64,000 nucleotides of DNA from Cohnella sp. GbtcB17 (lineage in GTDB: Bacteria; Bacillota; Bacilli; Paenibacillales; Paenibacillaceae). A program made the position numbers and the translations under genes. How positions within the stretch are numbered: position 1 is the first letter of the stretch; each line of letters begins with the position of its first letter. The notes beneath the pieces were generated by a model. That model was not told the origin of the DNA, searched no databases, and worked only from the letters and a program-made list of their open reading frames with translations. Positions 53,186 through 62,433 of the stretch are shown here, piece after piece. The stretch spans positions 1-64,000 of the forward strand of contig NZ_JAGXJW010000034.1 of assembly GCF_019091135.1 (NCBI RefSeq). The letters run 5' to 3'.

Positions 53186-55180
53186 ATGATCGATTATGCG
53201 CGCCATATTCGCAAGAACGACTGGTACAGGCATCCCGTCATCGGCGATCCGTCCTTCGACACGTTCGTGCGGTCCCCGGCGAACCCGGTCTACAAGGGAA
53301 CGGCTCCGTTCGAGTGGCCGGTGAACGGGACGCTGTTCCGGGACCCCGTGTCCGGCCTGCTTTATGTGTATATATCGCTTTATTACAAAGGCTACTGGCC
53401 GCCGGAGACGTCCGGCGACAGCCTGCATGTCGTCGCCATGCGCTCGGCGGACGACGGCGCATCCTGGCAGCCGGTCGGCACCGTGCTGGAGGGGACGCCG
53501 GACGGCTACGACTCGCGGGACGGCCGGCGCGGCGGCGCGGCCGACCTGTGCGTCGTCTGGGACGCCGGACGCTACCACGCCGTGTTCGGCTGGGCGTCGC
53601 CCGGCAATGTCGACGGCGGCATCGGCTACGCCGTCGCCTCAACGCCCGAAGGTCCGTTCGCCATCGCGGCGGCGCCGGTTCACCGGGAATCGGACCAGCC
53701 GCTGCTGCTCGGCCGATACAAGCGATTGTACGCCTCGTCGCTCATCCGGCGGGAGCGGGATTGGCTGATCGTGGCGATGGCCAGCACGCCGCAGAACTGG
53801 GGCGGCACGTGGGCGCTCGCGGCGATGACGGCGGAACGGCCGGAAGGGCCGTACTCGGCGCCGGTACTGCTCTTGCATCCTCAAAGTCAAGTATTCCACC
53901 CGCCGATTGCGGAGTTTTTCCCCGCCTTTGAGGACGAGCGGTATGTATACGCGCCGTTCACTTCGCTGGCGCTGAACCGCGGCTTTCAGGCGCTGTACCG
54001 GGCGGAGCGGGAGCGGGCCCATCTGCCCGAAGCCTGGCAGCTGATGAAGTACGGCTCGCTATGGCATGCGGAGGATCTGGCGCACGAGAAGCAGGGCATA
54101 TGGGGCCAGACGCTGGCCGGTCTGCCGGAGGCGGACGGGCGCTTCCGGGTTATCTACCCCGCCAAGACGGCGCCGGAGGAGGATGTCGGGACGATCAACT
54201 TCGCCGAATGCGTCTGGGCGGACATCGATCGAGGCGAGACATTCCGGCTGTCCGCGCCGAACGGCGACGCCTTCAGCTTCCTGACGGCTGAATTCGGCGA
54301 ATTCGCGCTTGAGGCGAGGGTTGGCTCCGCCGGGGAAAAAAGCGTCTGCTGGGCGTGCCGGGCGCCGGTCGGCCCCGACATCACGACGGCGGGAGCCGCG
54401 CTGCATCCGCTGATGTACCGCGACATGCTGCGGCTACAATGGTCGGACGGTCGCTGGAGCCTGACCGACCACGACGATTCGGGAGGCGTCGCGCCGCTGG
54501 CCGCGGGCGTCTATCCGCCGGCGAGGGGGAACACTCCGGCAACGGTGGAGGCGGCGGCCGGTACTACAGCTGCGGAGGCGGCGCCGGACGAGATTCGGCT
54601 CCGTTATGCGGCCGATGGCACGAGCCTGACGATAAACGGCGCTAACGTCTGGTCCGGGCGCATCGCGATACGCCGCGGCGCGGTCGGGCTGCTCGCGGGG
54701 GCGGGAAGCGCGATGCGGGTCGACCGCTTTGCGCTCGACCGCGCGGGCTCCCCCTTGACGGTGGCATGTCTGGCGACGGAAGGGATGATCGGCGCGGGTC
54801 ATGCGCCCGCCAGAGACGGCAGCGCCGTAGAGCCGGAGGGCTGGACGCTGGTGACAGACGAGCGGCTGCGCTTCGGCTTCGGGTATCGGACCGACCGCGC
54901 GGGCAGCCGGGTCAAATGGAATTATAACGGCGGACGGTTCAGGCTGTGGAGTCCGTCGGACCGCTCGCTCGGGCGAATCCGCGTATACCTGGACGGAACG
55001 CTGCTCGCGACGATCGACCTGGCTGCAGGAATCGCAGGGCCTTCCCGCGTCGTCTTCGACAGCGGCGAGCTCGCTTGCGGCTATCGCGCCGTCACCGTCG
55101 AGCTCGCCGGCGGCGGGGCGATGGTATGCGATTCGTTCGACTTCGTCGCGGCCGGATCGGGCGCGGAGGAGCATACGTAG
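53186..55180 (+). CDS. Beta-propeller glycosidase-like protein
   Basis: A 664-residue cytoplasmic protein without a signal peptide. The N-terminal region reads like a five-bladed GH32/GH43/GH68-type propeller: NGTLFRDPVSGLLYVYISLY, ADLCVVWDAGRYHAVF, YASSLIRRERDWLIVAMAST. The C-terminal half contains beta-sandwich domains (for example EIRLRYAADGTSLTINGANV). Catalytic Asp and Glu could be those of FRDP and FAECVW, but I cannot be sure it is active. It begins one base after the permease stop, so its substrate is probably the imported sugar. Confidence 0.7.
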   Translation: MIDYARHIRKNDWYRHPVIGDPSFDTFVRSPANPVYKGTAPFEWPVNGTLFRDPVSGLLYVYISLYYKGYWPPETSGDSLHVVAMRSADDGASWQPVGTVLEGTPDGYDSRDGRRGGAADLCVVWDAGRYHAVFGWASPGNVDGGIGYAVASTPEGPFAIAAAPVHRESDQPLLLGRYKRLYASSLIRRERDWLIVAMASTPQNWGGTWALAAMTAERPEGPYSAPVLLLHPQSQVFHPPIAEFFPAFEDERYVYAPFTSLALNRGFQALYRAERERAHLPEAWQLMKYGSLWHAEDLAHEKQGIWGQTLAGLPEADGRFRVIYPAKTAPEEDVGTINFAECVWADIDRGETFRLSAPNGDAFSFLTAEFGEFALEARVGSAGEKSVCWACRAPVGPDITTAGAALHPLMYRDMLRLQWSDGRWSLTDHDDSGGVAPLAAGVYPPARGNTPATVEAAAGTTAAEAAPDEIRLRYAADGTSLTINGANVWSGRIAIRRGAVGLLAGAGSAMRVDRFALDRAGSPLTVACLATEGMIGAGHAPARDGSAVEPEGWTLVTDERLRFGFGYRTDRAGSRVKWNYNGGRFRLWSPSDRSLGRIRVYLDGTLLATIDLAAGIAGPSRVVFDSGELACGYRAVTVELAGGGAMVCDSFDFVAAGSGAEEHT

Positions 55181-55228
55181 ACGAGGGCAGATCGACGGAG
55201 CACATAAAAGAAGGGAGCTGCTGCGGGC

Positions 55229-56719
55229 ATGAGAGTCATTGTCGGCGGATTGGTGCAGGAGAGCAACACGTTCAGTATGGCGTCCGTCACCGTGGACGAT
55301 TTCCGGCGCTATTATATGGCGGTGGACGAGGAGCTGGCGAGCGAAGGGACGGCGCGCAACGAGCTGAGCGGCTTCTATCTGGCGGCCAAGGAACGGGGAG
55401 TGGAGCTGTTGCCGACGCTATATGCGGGCGCGGTCTCCGCCGGAAGAATCGGTCGGACGCCGTTCGACGAGCTGAAGCGGATGCTGCTGAGCCGTATCGG
55501 GCGGCTGCGTCAGGCGGACGGCGTGCTGCTGGCGCTGCACGGCGCCTGGTGCGCCGACGACGAAGACGACGCGGCAGGTGAGGTGCTGGAGGATGTCCGC
55601 GCGATCGTCGGACCCGACATACCGATCGTCGTCACGCTGGATTCGCATGCGAACGTGACCCGGCGGATCGCCGCTCTTGCGGACGGAATCGTCGGCTACC
55701 GGACGTTCCCTCATGTGGACTATATGGAAACGGGCCACCGGGCAGCCTGCCTGCTGTTCGATATGATTGGGGATTCCCGCCGCCCGGCAGTCGCCTTCCG
55801 CAAAGTGCCGATGATCGTGCCTGCGGAAAACCAGCAGACGTACCGGGGGCCCATGCGGGAATTATGGCTGGAGGCGGAAGACGGGGAGAAGGCGGGCGCT
55901 TCGATCGCCACGTCGCTGTTCGCGGTGCAGCCCTGGCTGGACGTGAAGGAGATGGGCTGCTCTGTCGTTGTGGTCGGAGCCGACCGGGCCCGGGCGGAAG
56001 CCGAGGCGGACCGGCTGGCGGCGATGATGTGGGCGCGCAGGGCGGCGTTCGACGTGGAGCTGCATACGGTGGAGGCGGTCGTCGGTCTGCTGGACGGCGG
56101 GGACTCCGGGAGGCCGTTCATCCTCTCCGATTCGGCGGACAGCCCCGGAGCGGGCTCGCCGGGCGACAGCAACTACGTGCTGCGCGAGCTGCTGCGGCTG
56201 AACGTGCAGCATCGCCGGACGGCGCTGCTGTCCATCGTCGACGCCGAGGCGGCGCGCAAGGCGTCGGCGGCGGGGAGCGGCAGCCGGGTCAGGCTGGCCG
56301 TCGGCCACTCAATATCGACCGAGGTGGGGCAGCCGCTGGAGATCGAAGCCGAGGTCGCGGCCGTCGGCAGCGGCAAGTTCCGCTTCGGCGGCGGCTTCAT
56401 CAAAAATTTGGAGGCGGATATGGGACGCTGCGCCGTGCTGGCGATCGGCGGTCTGTCGCTGCTCGTGATGGAGAACGCCGTCTTCACCGGCGATCCCGCC
56501 ATGTACCGCAGCGTCGGCCTGGAGCCGGCGGAGGCGGACATCGTGCTGGTGAAGTCGGCCAACCAGTTCCGCTCCGAATACGAGAAGCTGTCCTCCCGCA
56601 TCTACATTCTGGATACGCCGGGGGCGAGCACGGCCAATATCAAGTCGCTGAACTTCGTCAATATCGACCGGCCGATGTACCCGTTCGACGACCATTTCGA
56701 CTGGAGGCAATCACGATGA
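55229..56719 (+). CDS. M81 family metallopeptidase (MlrC-like)
   Basis: A 496-residue protein of the MlrC/microcystinase C group. Diagnostic segments are GGLVQESNTFS, LLALHGAWCADDEDDAAGEV, VVTLDSHANVTRRIAALADG and YRTFPHVDYMETGHRAACLL, with His and Asp metal ligands, and a C-terminal domain ending KSLNFVNIDRPMYPFD. The family's founding member opens linearised microcystin, but most members are uncharacterised hydrolases in sugar and amino-acid operons. AAGAAGGGAG precedes the ATG. Its place between a glycosidase-like gene and a sugar-acid dehydratase suggests an unrecognised hydrolytic step. Confidence 0.9.
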   Translation: MRVIVGGLVQESNTFSMASVTVDDFRRYYMAVDEELASEGTARNELSGFYLAAKERGVELLPTLYAGAVSAGRIGRTPFDELKRMLLSRIGRLRQADGVLLALHGAWCADDEDDAAGEVLEDVRAIVGPDIPIVVTLDSHANVTRRIAALADGIVGYRTFPHVDYMETGHRAACLLFDMIGDSRRPAVAFRKVPMIVPAENQQTYRGPMRELWLEAEDGEKAGASIATSLFAVQPWLDVKEMGCSVVVVGADRARAEAEADRLAAMMWARRAAFDVELHTVEAVVGLLDGGDSGRPFILSDSADSPGAGSPGDSNYVLRELLRLNVQHRRTALLSIVDAEAARKASAAGSGSRVRLAVGHSISTEVGQPLEIEAEVAAVGSGKFRFGGGFIKNLEADMGRCAVLAIGGLSLLVMENAVFTGDPAMYRSVGLEPAEADIVLVKSANQFRSEYEKLSSRIYILDTPGASTANIKSLNFVNIDRPMYPFDDHFDWRQSR

Positions 56720-56790
56720 ACAAAAGCGAACGAGCGGCGGCGCGCACAGCGCAAGCGCCGCGCCGGACGAATGGAGGATGGGCGAGATGA
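56716..56790 (+). CDS. Possible 24-residue coupling peptide
   Basis: ATG overlaps the M81 stop (ATGA at 56716) and its own TGA overlaps the dehydratase ATG at 56787. The peptide (MNKSERAAARTAQAPRRTNG, then GWAR) is basic and low in complexity. It would carry ribosomes from one gene to the next; alternatively it is fortuitous. Confidence 0.3.
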   Translation: MNKSERAAARTAQAPRRTNGGWAR

Positions 56791-58538
56791 CGAACGAAGA
56801 GACGCAATACGCCAGCCAGAAAGTGCGCAAGATCAGCTACGAGGGCGACGCGCTGCGCATGTCGATGGACTGGAGCGTCGAGGATCTGGATAAAATCCAG
56901 GTGCTTGTGGAGAGCACGATGGGCTCTAGCCACCCGAGCTCCTATCACCTCGGCGAGCTCGTCGCCGAGGCGGAGAAGGGCGTCTACCAGCTCGGAGGCA
57001 AGCCGGCCGTATATACGACGACGGATATATGCGACGGCGTGGCGCAGGCCCACAACGGCATGCACTATTCGCTGCCGTCGCGGGATATGATCGCTTCGAT
57101 GGTGGAGATCCACGCCATGGCGACGCCGTTCGACGCGATGGTGCTGTCGTCGGCCGGCGACAAGGCGGTGCCGGCGCATCTGATGGCGATCGCCCGGCTC
57201 GATATACCGGCGATCCATATTCCGGGGGGAGCGATGGGCGCGGGGCCCTGCATGCGTTCCAACGAAGAGCTGTGGCATATGAGCGTCGAGACGGAGAGCG
57301 GCAAAATGACGAAGGAGGAATTCCTCGCCTTCCAGCGCGCCTGCTGTCCGACCTGCGGCGCCTGCCAGTACATGGGGACGGCGGCGACGATGCAGGCGAT
57401 GGCCGAAGCGCTGGGCCTGGCGCTGCCCTGGTCGGCGCTTATTCCGGCGACGAACGCCGAGATTCGCCGGTCCGCCCGCGAGGCGGGCCAGCAGGTGATG
57501 CGGCTCGCCCGCGCCGGCATCAAGCCTTCGGACATATTGACCCGCCAGTCGTTCGAGAACGCCATCATGGTGCATTCCGCCATCGGCGGCTCGCTGAACG
57601 CGGTCATGCATCTGATCGCGATTGCCCGGGAGACGGGCATCGAGCTGTCTGCGGACCGGTTCGACGAGATCCACGGCCGGGTGCCCGTCCTGGTCGATAC
57701 GAAAACCGCCGGCCATTATCCGACGGAGCTGTTCTGGTACGCGGGCGGCGTCCCTTTTGTCATGGAGGAAATCAGGGAATTGCTCCATACGGACGCGCTG
57801 ACCGTGACCGGCCGCACCGTCGGGGAGAACCTGGACGAGTTCCGCAAGAGCGAGATGCCCCGCTACGCGGAGATGTTCCTGGCCAACTACAAGCTGAACC
57901 GCCGGGACGTCATCTATCCGCTGAAAAAGCCGCTCAAGAGCGAAGGCTCTCTCGCCGTACTGAAGGGCAACCTCGCTCCGGCGGGCGCGACGATCAAGAA
58001 GTTCGCCGTCGCCGCGGACATGCAGCGGCATCAAGGTCCGGCCGTCGTGTTCGACAACGAGCGGGATGCGGTGGACGCTCTGGTGGCCAAGACGATCCGG
58101 CCCGGAGACGTGATTATCATCCGCTACCAGGGGCCGAAGGCGGTCGGCATGCCGGAGATGTTCTTCATCTCCGAGCTGATCGCATCCGATCCCGTCCTGT
58201 CGCGCACGACGTCGCTCGTGACCGACGGGCGGTTCTCCGGTGCGACGCGCGGACCGTGCGTCGGCTATCTGGGCCCGGAGGCGCTGGACGGCGGCCCCAT
58301 CGCCGCAGTGAAGAGCGGCGATCTGATTCTCATCGATATCCCGAACCGGCGCATCGACGTGGTGGGCGAGGACGGAATCGAGCGCGGAGCCGACATCATG
58401 AAGGAGGTGATGCGGGACAGACTGGCGCAATGGCAGCCGCCGGCCTTCGCCCATAAGGGCGTCCTGCGCCAATATACGGCGCTGGCGCGGCCCGCGCTGG
58501 AGGGCGGATCGTCTTCCGAAGGAGGTACGCCCAGATGA
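56787..58538 (+). CDS. IlvD/Edd-family dehydratase (sugar acid type)
   Basis: A 583-residue iron-sulfur dehydratase. Family marks are GSSHPSSYHLGELVAEAEKG, GAMGAGPCMRSNEELWHM, the Cys ligand region CCPTCGACQYMGTAATMQ, the IGGSLNAVMHL motif and VTDGRFSGATRGPCVGYLGP. Relatives convert dihydroxy acids or sugar acids (arabinonate, xylonate, gluconate) to 2-keto-3-deoxy acids. ATG 56787 is preferred to 56778 because GGAGG stands nine bases before it. It overlaps the next SDR gene by four bases (ATGA), fitting a non-phosphorylative sugar pathway. Confidence 0.92.
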   Translation: MTNEETQYASQKVRKISYEGDALRMSMDWSVEDLDKIQVLVESTMGSSHPSSYHLGELVAEAEKGVYQLGGKPAVYTTTDICDGVAQAHNGMHYSLPSRDMIASMVEIHAMATPFDAMVLSSAGDKAVPAHLMAIARLDIPAIHIPGGAMGAGPCMRSNEELWHMSVETESGKMTKEEFLAFQRACCPTCGACQYMGTAATMQAMAEALGLALPWSALIPATNAEIRRSAREAGQQVMRLARAGIKPSDILTRQSFENAIMVHSAIGGSLNAVMHLIAIARETGIELSADRFDEIHGRVPVLVDTKTAGHYPTELFWYAGGVPFVMEEIRELLHTDALTVTGRTVGENLDEFRKSEMPRYAEMFLANYKLNRRDVIYPLKKPLKSEGSLAVLKGNLAPAGATIKKFAVAADMQRHQGPAVVFDNERDAVDALVAKTIRPGDVIIIRYQGPKAVGMPEMFFISELIASDPVLSRTTSLVTDGRFSGATRGPCVGYLGPEALDGGPIAAVKSGDLILIDIPNRRIDVVGEDGIERGADIMKEVMRDRLAQWQPPAFAHKGVLRQYTALARPALEGGSSSEGGTPR

Positions 58539-59296
58539 GGTTGAGCGGCAAAACGGCCATCGTCACCGGCGCGGCCCAATCGATCGGCGCAGCCGTCGCC
58601 AGACGCTACGCCGCGGAGGGAGCCGTCGTCGCAATCGTCGACCGCGCCCGTCCGGAGCTGGCCGACGCGGTCGTCGACGAGATTAACGCAAGCGGCGGCG
58701 AAGCGTTTTTCGTTCAAGCCGACGTGTCCAGGGAGGACGAGGTTCGCCGAATGGTGCGCGAGGTCGCGGACCGCTGCGGCACGGTCCACATTCTCGTGAA
58801 CAACGCCGGCATCGATCCCCGCAAGCGGTGGACCGAGATTACGGCGGACGACTGGGATCATGTGATGGGCGTCAACGTCCGCTCCCAGTTTCTGTGCGCC
58901 AAGGCGGTACATCCTTACATGCAGGCGCAGCGCTACGGCAAGATCGTCAACGTCTCGTCCGTCACCTTCTTCACCGGACAGGCGAACTTCGTCCATTACG
59001 TCGCTTCAAAGGGAGCGGTCGTCGGCTTCACCCGCGCGTTGGCCCGGGAGGTGGCGGGCGACGGCATTACGGTCAATTGTCTGACGCCCGGCGCCGTGCT
59101 GACGGAGACGGAGCTGGCGAAGGTCGGTGCCGAAGCGCTGAAGGAGGCCGAGCGCAAGCTCGCGGAATGGCAAAGCTTCGCCCGGCGCGAGACGCCGGCC
59201 GACCTGGAGGGGGCGTTCGTCTTTCTCGCTTCCCCCGACAGCGACTTCGTTACCGGGCAGACGCTGAACGTCGACGGCGGCTGGATCATGCACTGA
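58535..59296 (+). CDS. Short-chain dehydrogenase/reductase
   Basis: A 253-residue classical SDR. NAD-binding motif TGAAQSIGAAVARRYAAEGA, NNAGIDPRKRW, catalytic Ser in NVSSVTFFTG, and Y-x-x-x-K in HYVASKGAVV. The end TGQTLNVDGGWIMH is typical. The start overlaps the dehydratase stop. It probably oxidises the sugar upstream of the dehydratase or its keto-deoxy product. A GC-rich 100-base gap without a gene separates it from the next reading frame. Confidence 0.93.
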   Translation: MRLSGKTAIVTGAAQSIGAAVARRYAAEGAVVAIVDRARPELADAVVDEINASGGEAFFVQADVSREDEVRRMVREVADRCGTVHILVNNAGIDPRKRWTEITADDWDHVMGVNVRSQFLCAKAVHPYMQAQRYGKIVNVSSVTFFTGQANFVHYVASKGAVVGFTRALAREVAGDGITVNCLTPGAVLTETELAKVGAEALKEAERKLAEWQSFARRETPADLEGAFVFLASPDSDFVTGQTLNVDGGWIMH

Positions 59297-59399
59297 AGCG
59301 GAGCGCCAGGCCGGCGCGCCCGCCCGCACGTCCGGCGCGAAGCCGGGGAACTACGGCAAGCGAATCAACGGCATCCACATTCGATAAGGAAAAGAGGTT

Positions 59400-62306
59400 A
59401 TGATGATGAAGGTTCAATCGGCCTTTCTTCTATCCGTTCCGAGAAAATGGATTTATGCCTTCGCTTTCGCGTCGATCTTCCTGATCGCGGGCTTCGCCGC
59501 AGCAGGAGAAGCCCACGCACAGACCTATTATGTCAGCTCCTCCGACCCCGGCCGCAGCGACAGCGGGCCCGGGACGAGCGCCTCCGCTCCCTGGGCGACC
59601 TTGACGAAGGTGTCTTCGGTGACATTTAACGCCGGAGATACCATTTTGCTGAAAAAAGGCGATACGTGGACGGGCGAGACGCTGTTCCTGAAGGGCAGCG
59701 GCACCTCGAGCAACTGGATCACCCTTTCCTCGTACGGCACCGGCGCGCGGCCCCGCATCACGCCGTATACGTCGGAAGCGGCCATACCGGCGGCCGACCC
59801 GACGAATGTCGCGAATAACGGCATCATGTACGGCATTCGCCTGCAGAACAACGCCGGCTGGAAAATCGTCGGCATCGAGGTCGCCTATACGAAAATGGGC
59901 ATCGTCTACACGAACGACAACACCGACAACAAGGACGGCCTGTGGATCGAGGACTGCTACGTGCACAACATCGCGAAATGGCCGATCCATCCGTATCCGT
60001 CCGCGGACAACCGCGCCGCAGAGTTGCAGTACGCGGCCTATTCCATCGGCATCTATGCGCACGGCAGGCATCTCGACAGCGGTTTGTACGGTCACCTGCA
60101 GAACATCACGATCAAAAACACGACCATCAACAACACCGACGCGCCGCTTGACGTCGGCTGGGCCGACAACATTACGATCGATTCCATCACCGCCAAGGAT
60201 TCCTATCGGGAGGGGGTCCAGTTCGGCCACGTCAACTACGACGGCGCAGGTCCGTTCGTCGGCAGCTTTACGAACAGCCGAATTTTGCGGTCCGGCTACC
60301 TGTACGGTTTCGCCTGGGGATCGGCGGGCCTGCAATTCAACGCCGTCCATCACTTCACCGTCGACAACGTGGAGATCGGCTCGACGAAGGCGCCGGACGG
60401 GCCGGACGGCGTCGGCGTCGACTTCGAGGGGTTGAATACCGACGTTACCGTGCAGAACAGCTACATTCACGACAACGACGGCGACGCCTTCATGCTGACG
60501 CGCAACGGGTTCTGGGGCCGCAACGAAGTGACCGGCATGCCGATCGAGAACGCCAACACGAGCATTATCGGTAACTACATCGTCAACAACGGGCTCAAGA
60601 TCGACCCGAACCAGCCGCACGCCGCCTTTATGGTGCACGGCTGGAATCTCGGCAACGGCGGCACGATTTCGGGCAATACGATCGTGAAAGCGTCGGCCTC
60701 GCAAGCACTGAACCATATTTTCGAGCGGACGCCGAGACTCACGGAATCGATGCCGCGGGACCATGTGTACGCGAACAACATCGTCAAGCTGCCAGGGGGC
60801 AATATCATCCATTATGCCGCCACCGGATTTTACAAGACGCAGGGAGCGGCCGGCTGGAGCTATCTGGTGAACGGCTCGACGAACGCGGTCTGGCAGGAGG
60901 CGCCTGCGCCGAACGATTATGACGATGCCGGCACGACGCAGAGCTACGGCATCCCGTACGATTACGCGCCCAACGCGAACTGGCAGTACGGACAAGGCTA
61001 TTGGAAGTCGTCCACGGGGGGCATGCAGATCGGCGACAACTGGCTCCTGCCCGACGTCGGGCAAGCGGCTCACCGCGTCTGGACGTCCGACGGCATCAAG
61101 AAAATCCGCATTACCGGCACGGCCAAAAAGGCGGACGTCTCCGGCGGCGACGGCGTGGACGTCAAAATCGTCAAAAACAACGACGCGACGCCGCTCTGGT
61201 CCGGCACGCTCGCTTACAACGACGCCACCGGTCTTAGCCACGACGTCACCCTGATGGTCAAGTCGGGCGACAAAATCTCCTTTATCGCAAGCGCCAAATC
61301 GAGCGCCACGGGCGACAAGACGGAATGGAATCCGGTGATCGAGGAAGTGCAGGAGCCGGGCCAGTCGATTTATACGACGCAGGTGCCAAGCAACTTCTTC
61401 TCCGACGCGCGCTACGACCTGGGCACAAAATTCAAGGCGAACGTGTCCGGCACGATCACAAAGGTGCGCATTTATACGAAGGATACGGAGAGCGGCATTC
61501 ACACGGTGCGCATCTGGAACGCGACGACGGGCGCCATGCTGCTGCCGAAGGCGTACGATTGGGACATTCCGGGCGGCACCGCCGGTTGGAAGGAATTCAC
61601 GCTTCCCGTGCCGCTTGCCATCTCGGCCGATACCGACTACATCGTGTCGGTCACGAACAGCACGGATCTGTATTACGCCGACACGCAGCACGGCTTCGAC
61701 AGTCCGATCAACAACGGCAATCTGATCACCTACGCGGCCAGCGGGGTGGGCAGCACGACGCTCGGCACAATGCCTAGCATCACCTACCTGAACAGCAGCT
61801 TTTTCCGCGATATCGTCTTCGTTCCGACGCCGTCGCAGACGATCTTCACGACGCAAACGCCGGATAATTACTTCTACGACGCGCAATACGAGCTCGGCAC
61901 CAAGTTCAAGACGAGCGTGGCGGGCAAAATCACGAAGGTGCGCATCTATACCAACGGCGTGGAGACAGGCACCCATATGGTTCGCATCTGGAACGTCGCC
62001 ACCGGCACGATGATCCTGCCGACGGCCTACAGCTGGAGCGTGCCGACGGGAGCGGCGGGCTGGAAGGAATTCACGCTTCCGACGCCGCAAGCGATCTCGG
62101 CCAACACGGATTATATCGTGGCTGTCTCCACCGGCACGGACAAGCTGTACGCCGATACGCAGCACGGCTTCGACAGCCCGATCAACAACGGCAGCCTCGT
62201 CACCTACGCGGCGAGCGGCGTCGGCACGACCGCGCTCGGCACGATGCCGACGAGCACGTACCTCAACAGCAATCTGTTCCGCGATATCGTGTTCGTCGCC
62301 GACTGA
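59400..62306 (+). CDS. Secreted right-handed beta-helix protein with two DUF4082-like domains
   Basis: A 968-residue exported protein. The signal peptide (RKWIYAFAFASIFLIAGFAA, cleavage after AHA) is followed by a pectate-lyase-like beta-helix (about 38-480), with Asn- and Asp-rich rungs such as NITIKNTTINNTDAPLDVGW. A beta-sandwich (about 500-645) comes next. The C-terminus has two direct repeats of about 155 residues (652-800 and 812-968), each with 'GTKFK...VRIYT...HTVRIWN...GWKEFTLP...ADTQHGFDSPINNG'; this is the DUF4082 pattern. It probably degrades or binds an extracellular polysaccharide. Three successive ATGs start the frame; 59406 has the best spacing from AAAGAGG. Confidence 0.85.
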   Translation: MMMKVQSAFLLSVPRKWIYAFAFASIFLIAGFAAAGEAHAQTYYVSSSDPGRSDSGPGTSASAPWATLTKVSSVTFNAGDTILLKKGDTWTGETLFLKGSGTSSNWITLSSYGTGARPRITPYTSEAAIPAADPTNVANNGIMYGIRLQNNAGWKIVGIEVAYTKMGIVYTNDNTDNKDGLWIEDCYVHNIAKWPIHPYPSADNRAAELQYAAYSIGIYAHGRHLDSGLYGHLQNITIKNTTINNTDAPLDVGWADNITIDSITAKDSYREGVQFGHVNYDGAGPFVGSFTNSRILRSGYLYGFAWGSAGLQFNAVHHFTVDNVEIGSTKAPDGPDGVGVDFEGLNTDVTVQNSYIHDNDGDAFMLTRNGFWGRNEVTGMPIENANTSIIGNYIVNNGLKIDPNQPHAAFMVHGWNLGNGGTISGNTIVKASASQALNHIFERTPRLTESMPRDHVYANNIVKLPGGNIIHYAATGFYKTQGAAGWSYLVNGSTNAVWQEAPAPNDYDDAGTTQSYGIPYDYAPNANWQYGQGYWKSSTGGMQIGDNWLLPDVGQAAHRVWTSDGIKKIRITGTAKKADVSGGDGVDVKIVKNNDATPLWSGTLAYNDATGLSHDVTLMVKSGDKISFIASAKSSATGDKTEWNPVIEEVQEPGQSIYTTQVPSNFFSDARYDLGTKFKANVSGTITKVRIYTKDTESGIHTVRIWNATTGAMLLPKAYDWDIPGGTAGWKEFTLPVPLAISADTDYIVSVTNSTDLYYADTQHGFDSPINNGNLITYAASGVGSTTLGTMPSITYLNSSFFRDIVFVPTPSQTIFTTQTPDNYFYDAQYELGTKFKTSVAGKITKVRIYTNGVETGTHMVRIWNVATGTMILPTAYSWSVPTGAAGWKEFTLPTPQAISANTDYIVAVSTGTDKLYADTQHGFDSPINNGSLVTYAASGVGTTALGTMPTSTYLNSNLFRDIVFVAD

Positions 62307-62346
62307 CGAGGCGGACCACTCTCATTTTTGTGCTCAAAAATTTGAA

Positions 62347-62384
62347 GGAGTCTCTCCGTTCGGTCCTGCCGAACGGGAGACTCC
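62347..62384. terminator. Strong hairpin between the beta-helix gene and the last gene
   Basis: A 16-17-base stem (GGAGTCTC...CCGTTCGG with CCGAACGG...GAGACTCC, one bulge) with a short loop. No T run follows, so it may be an mRNA-stabilising hairpin rather than a full terminator. Confidence 0.6.
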
Positions 62385-62433
62385 ATCCCTTGTCCGGGCT
62401 GCCGGATAAGGGAATGCCGAGGATGTGAAAACA

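Noticed and set aside
59430..62165. 911-codon leftward frame opposite the beta-helix gene
   Set aside because: The rightward gene has a signal peptide, a known fold and DUF4082 repeats. The leftward frame is Arg/Asp/Val-rich shadow coding without a start signal.
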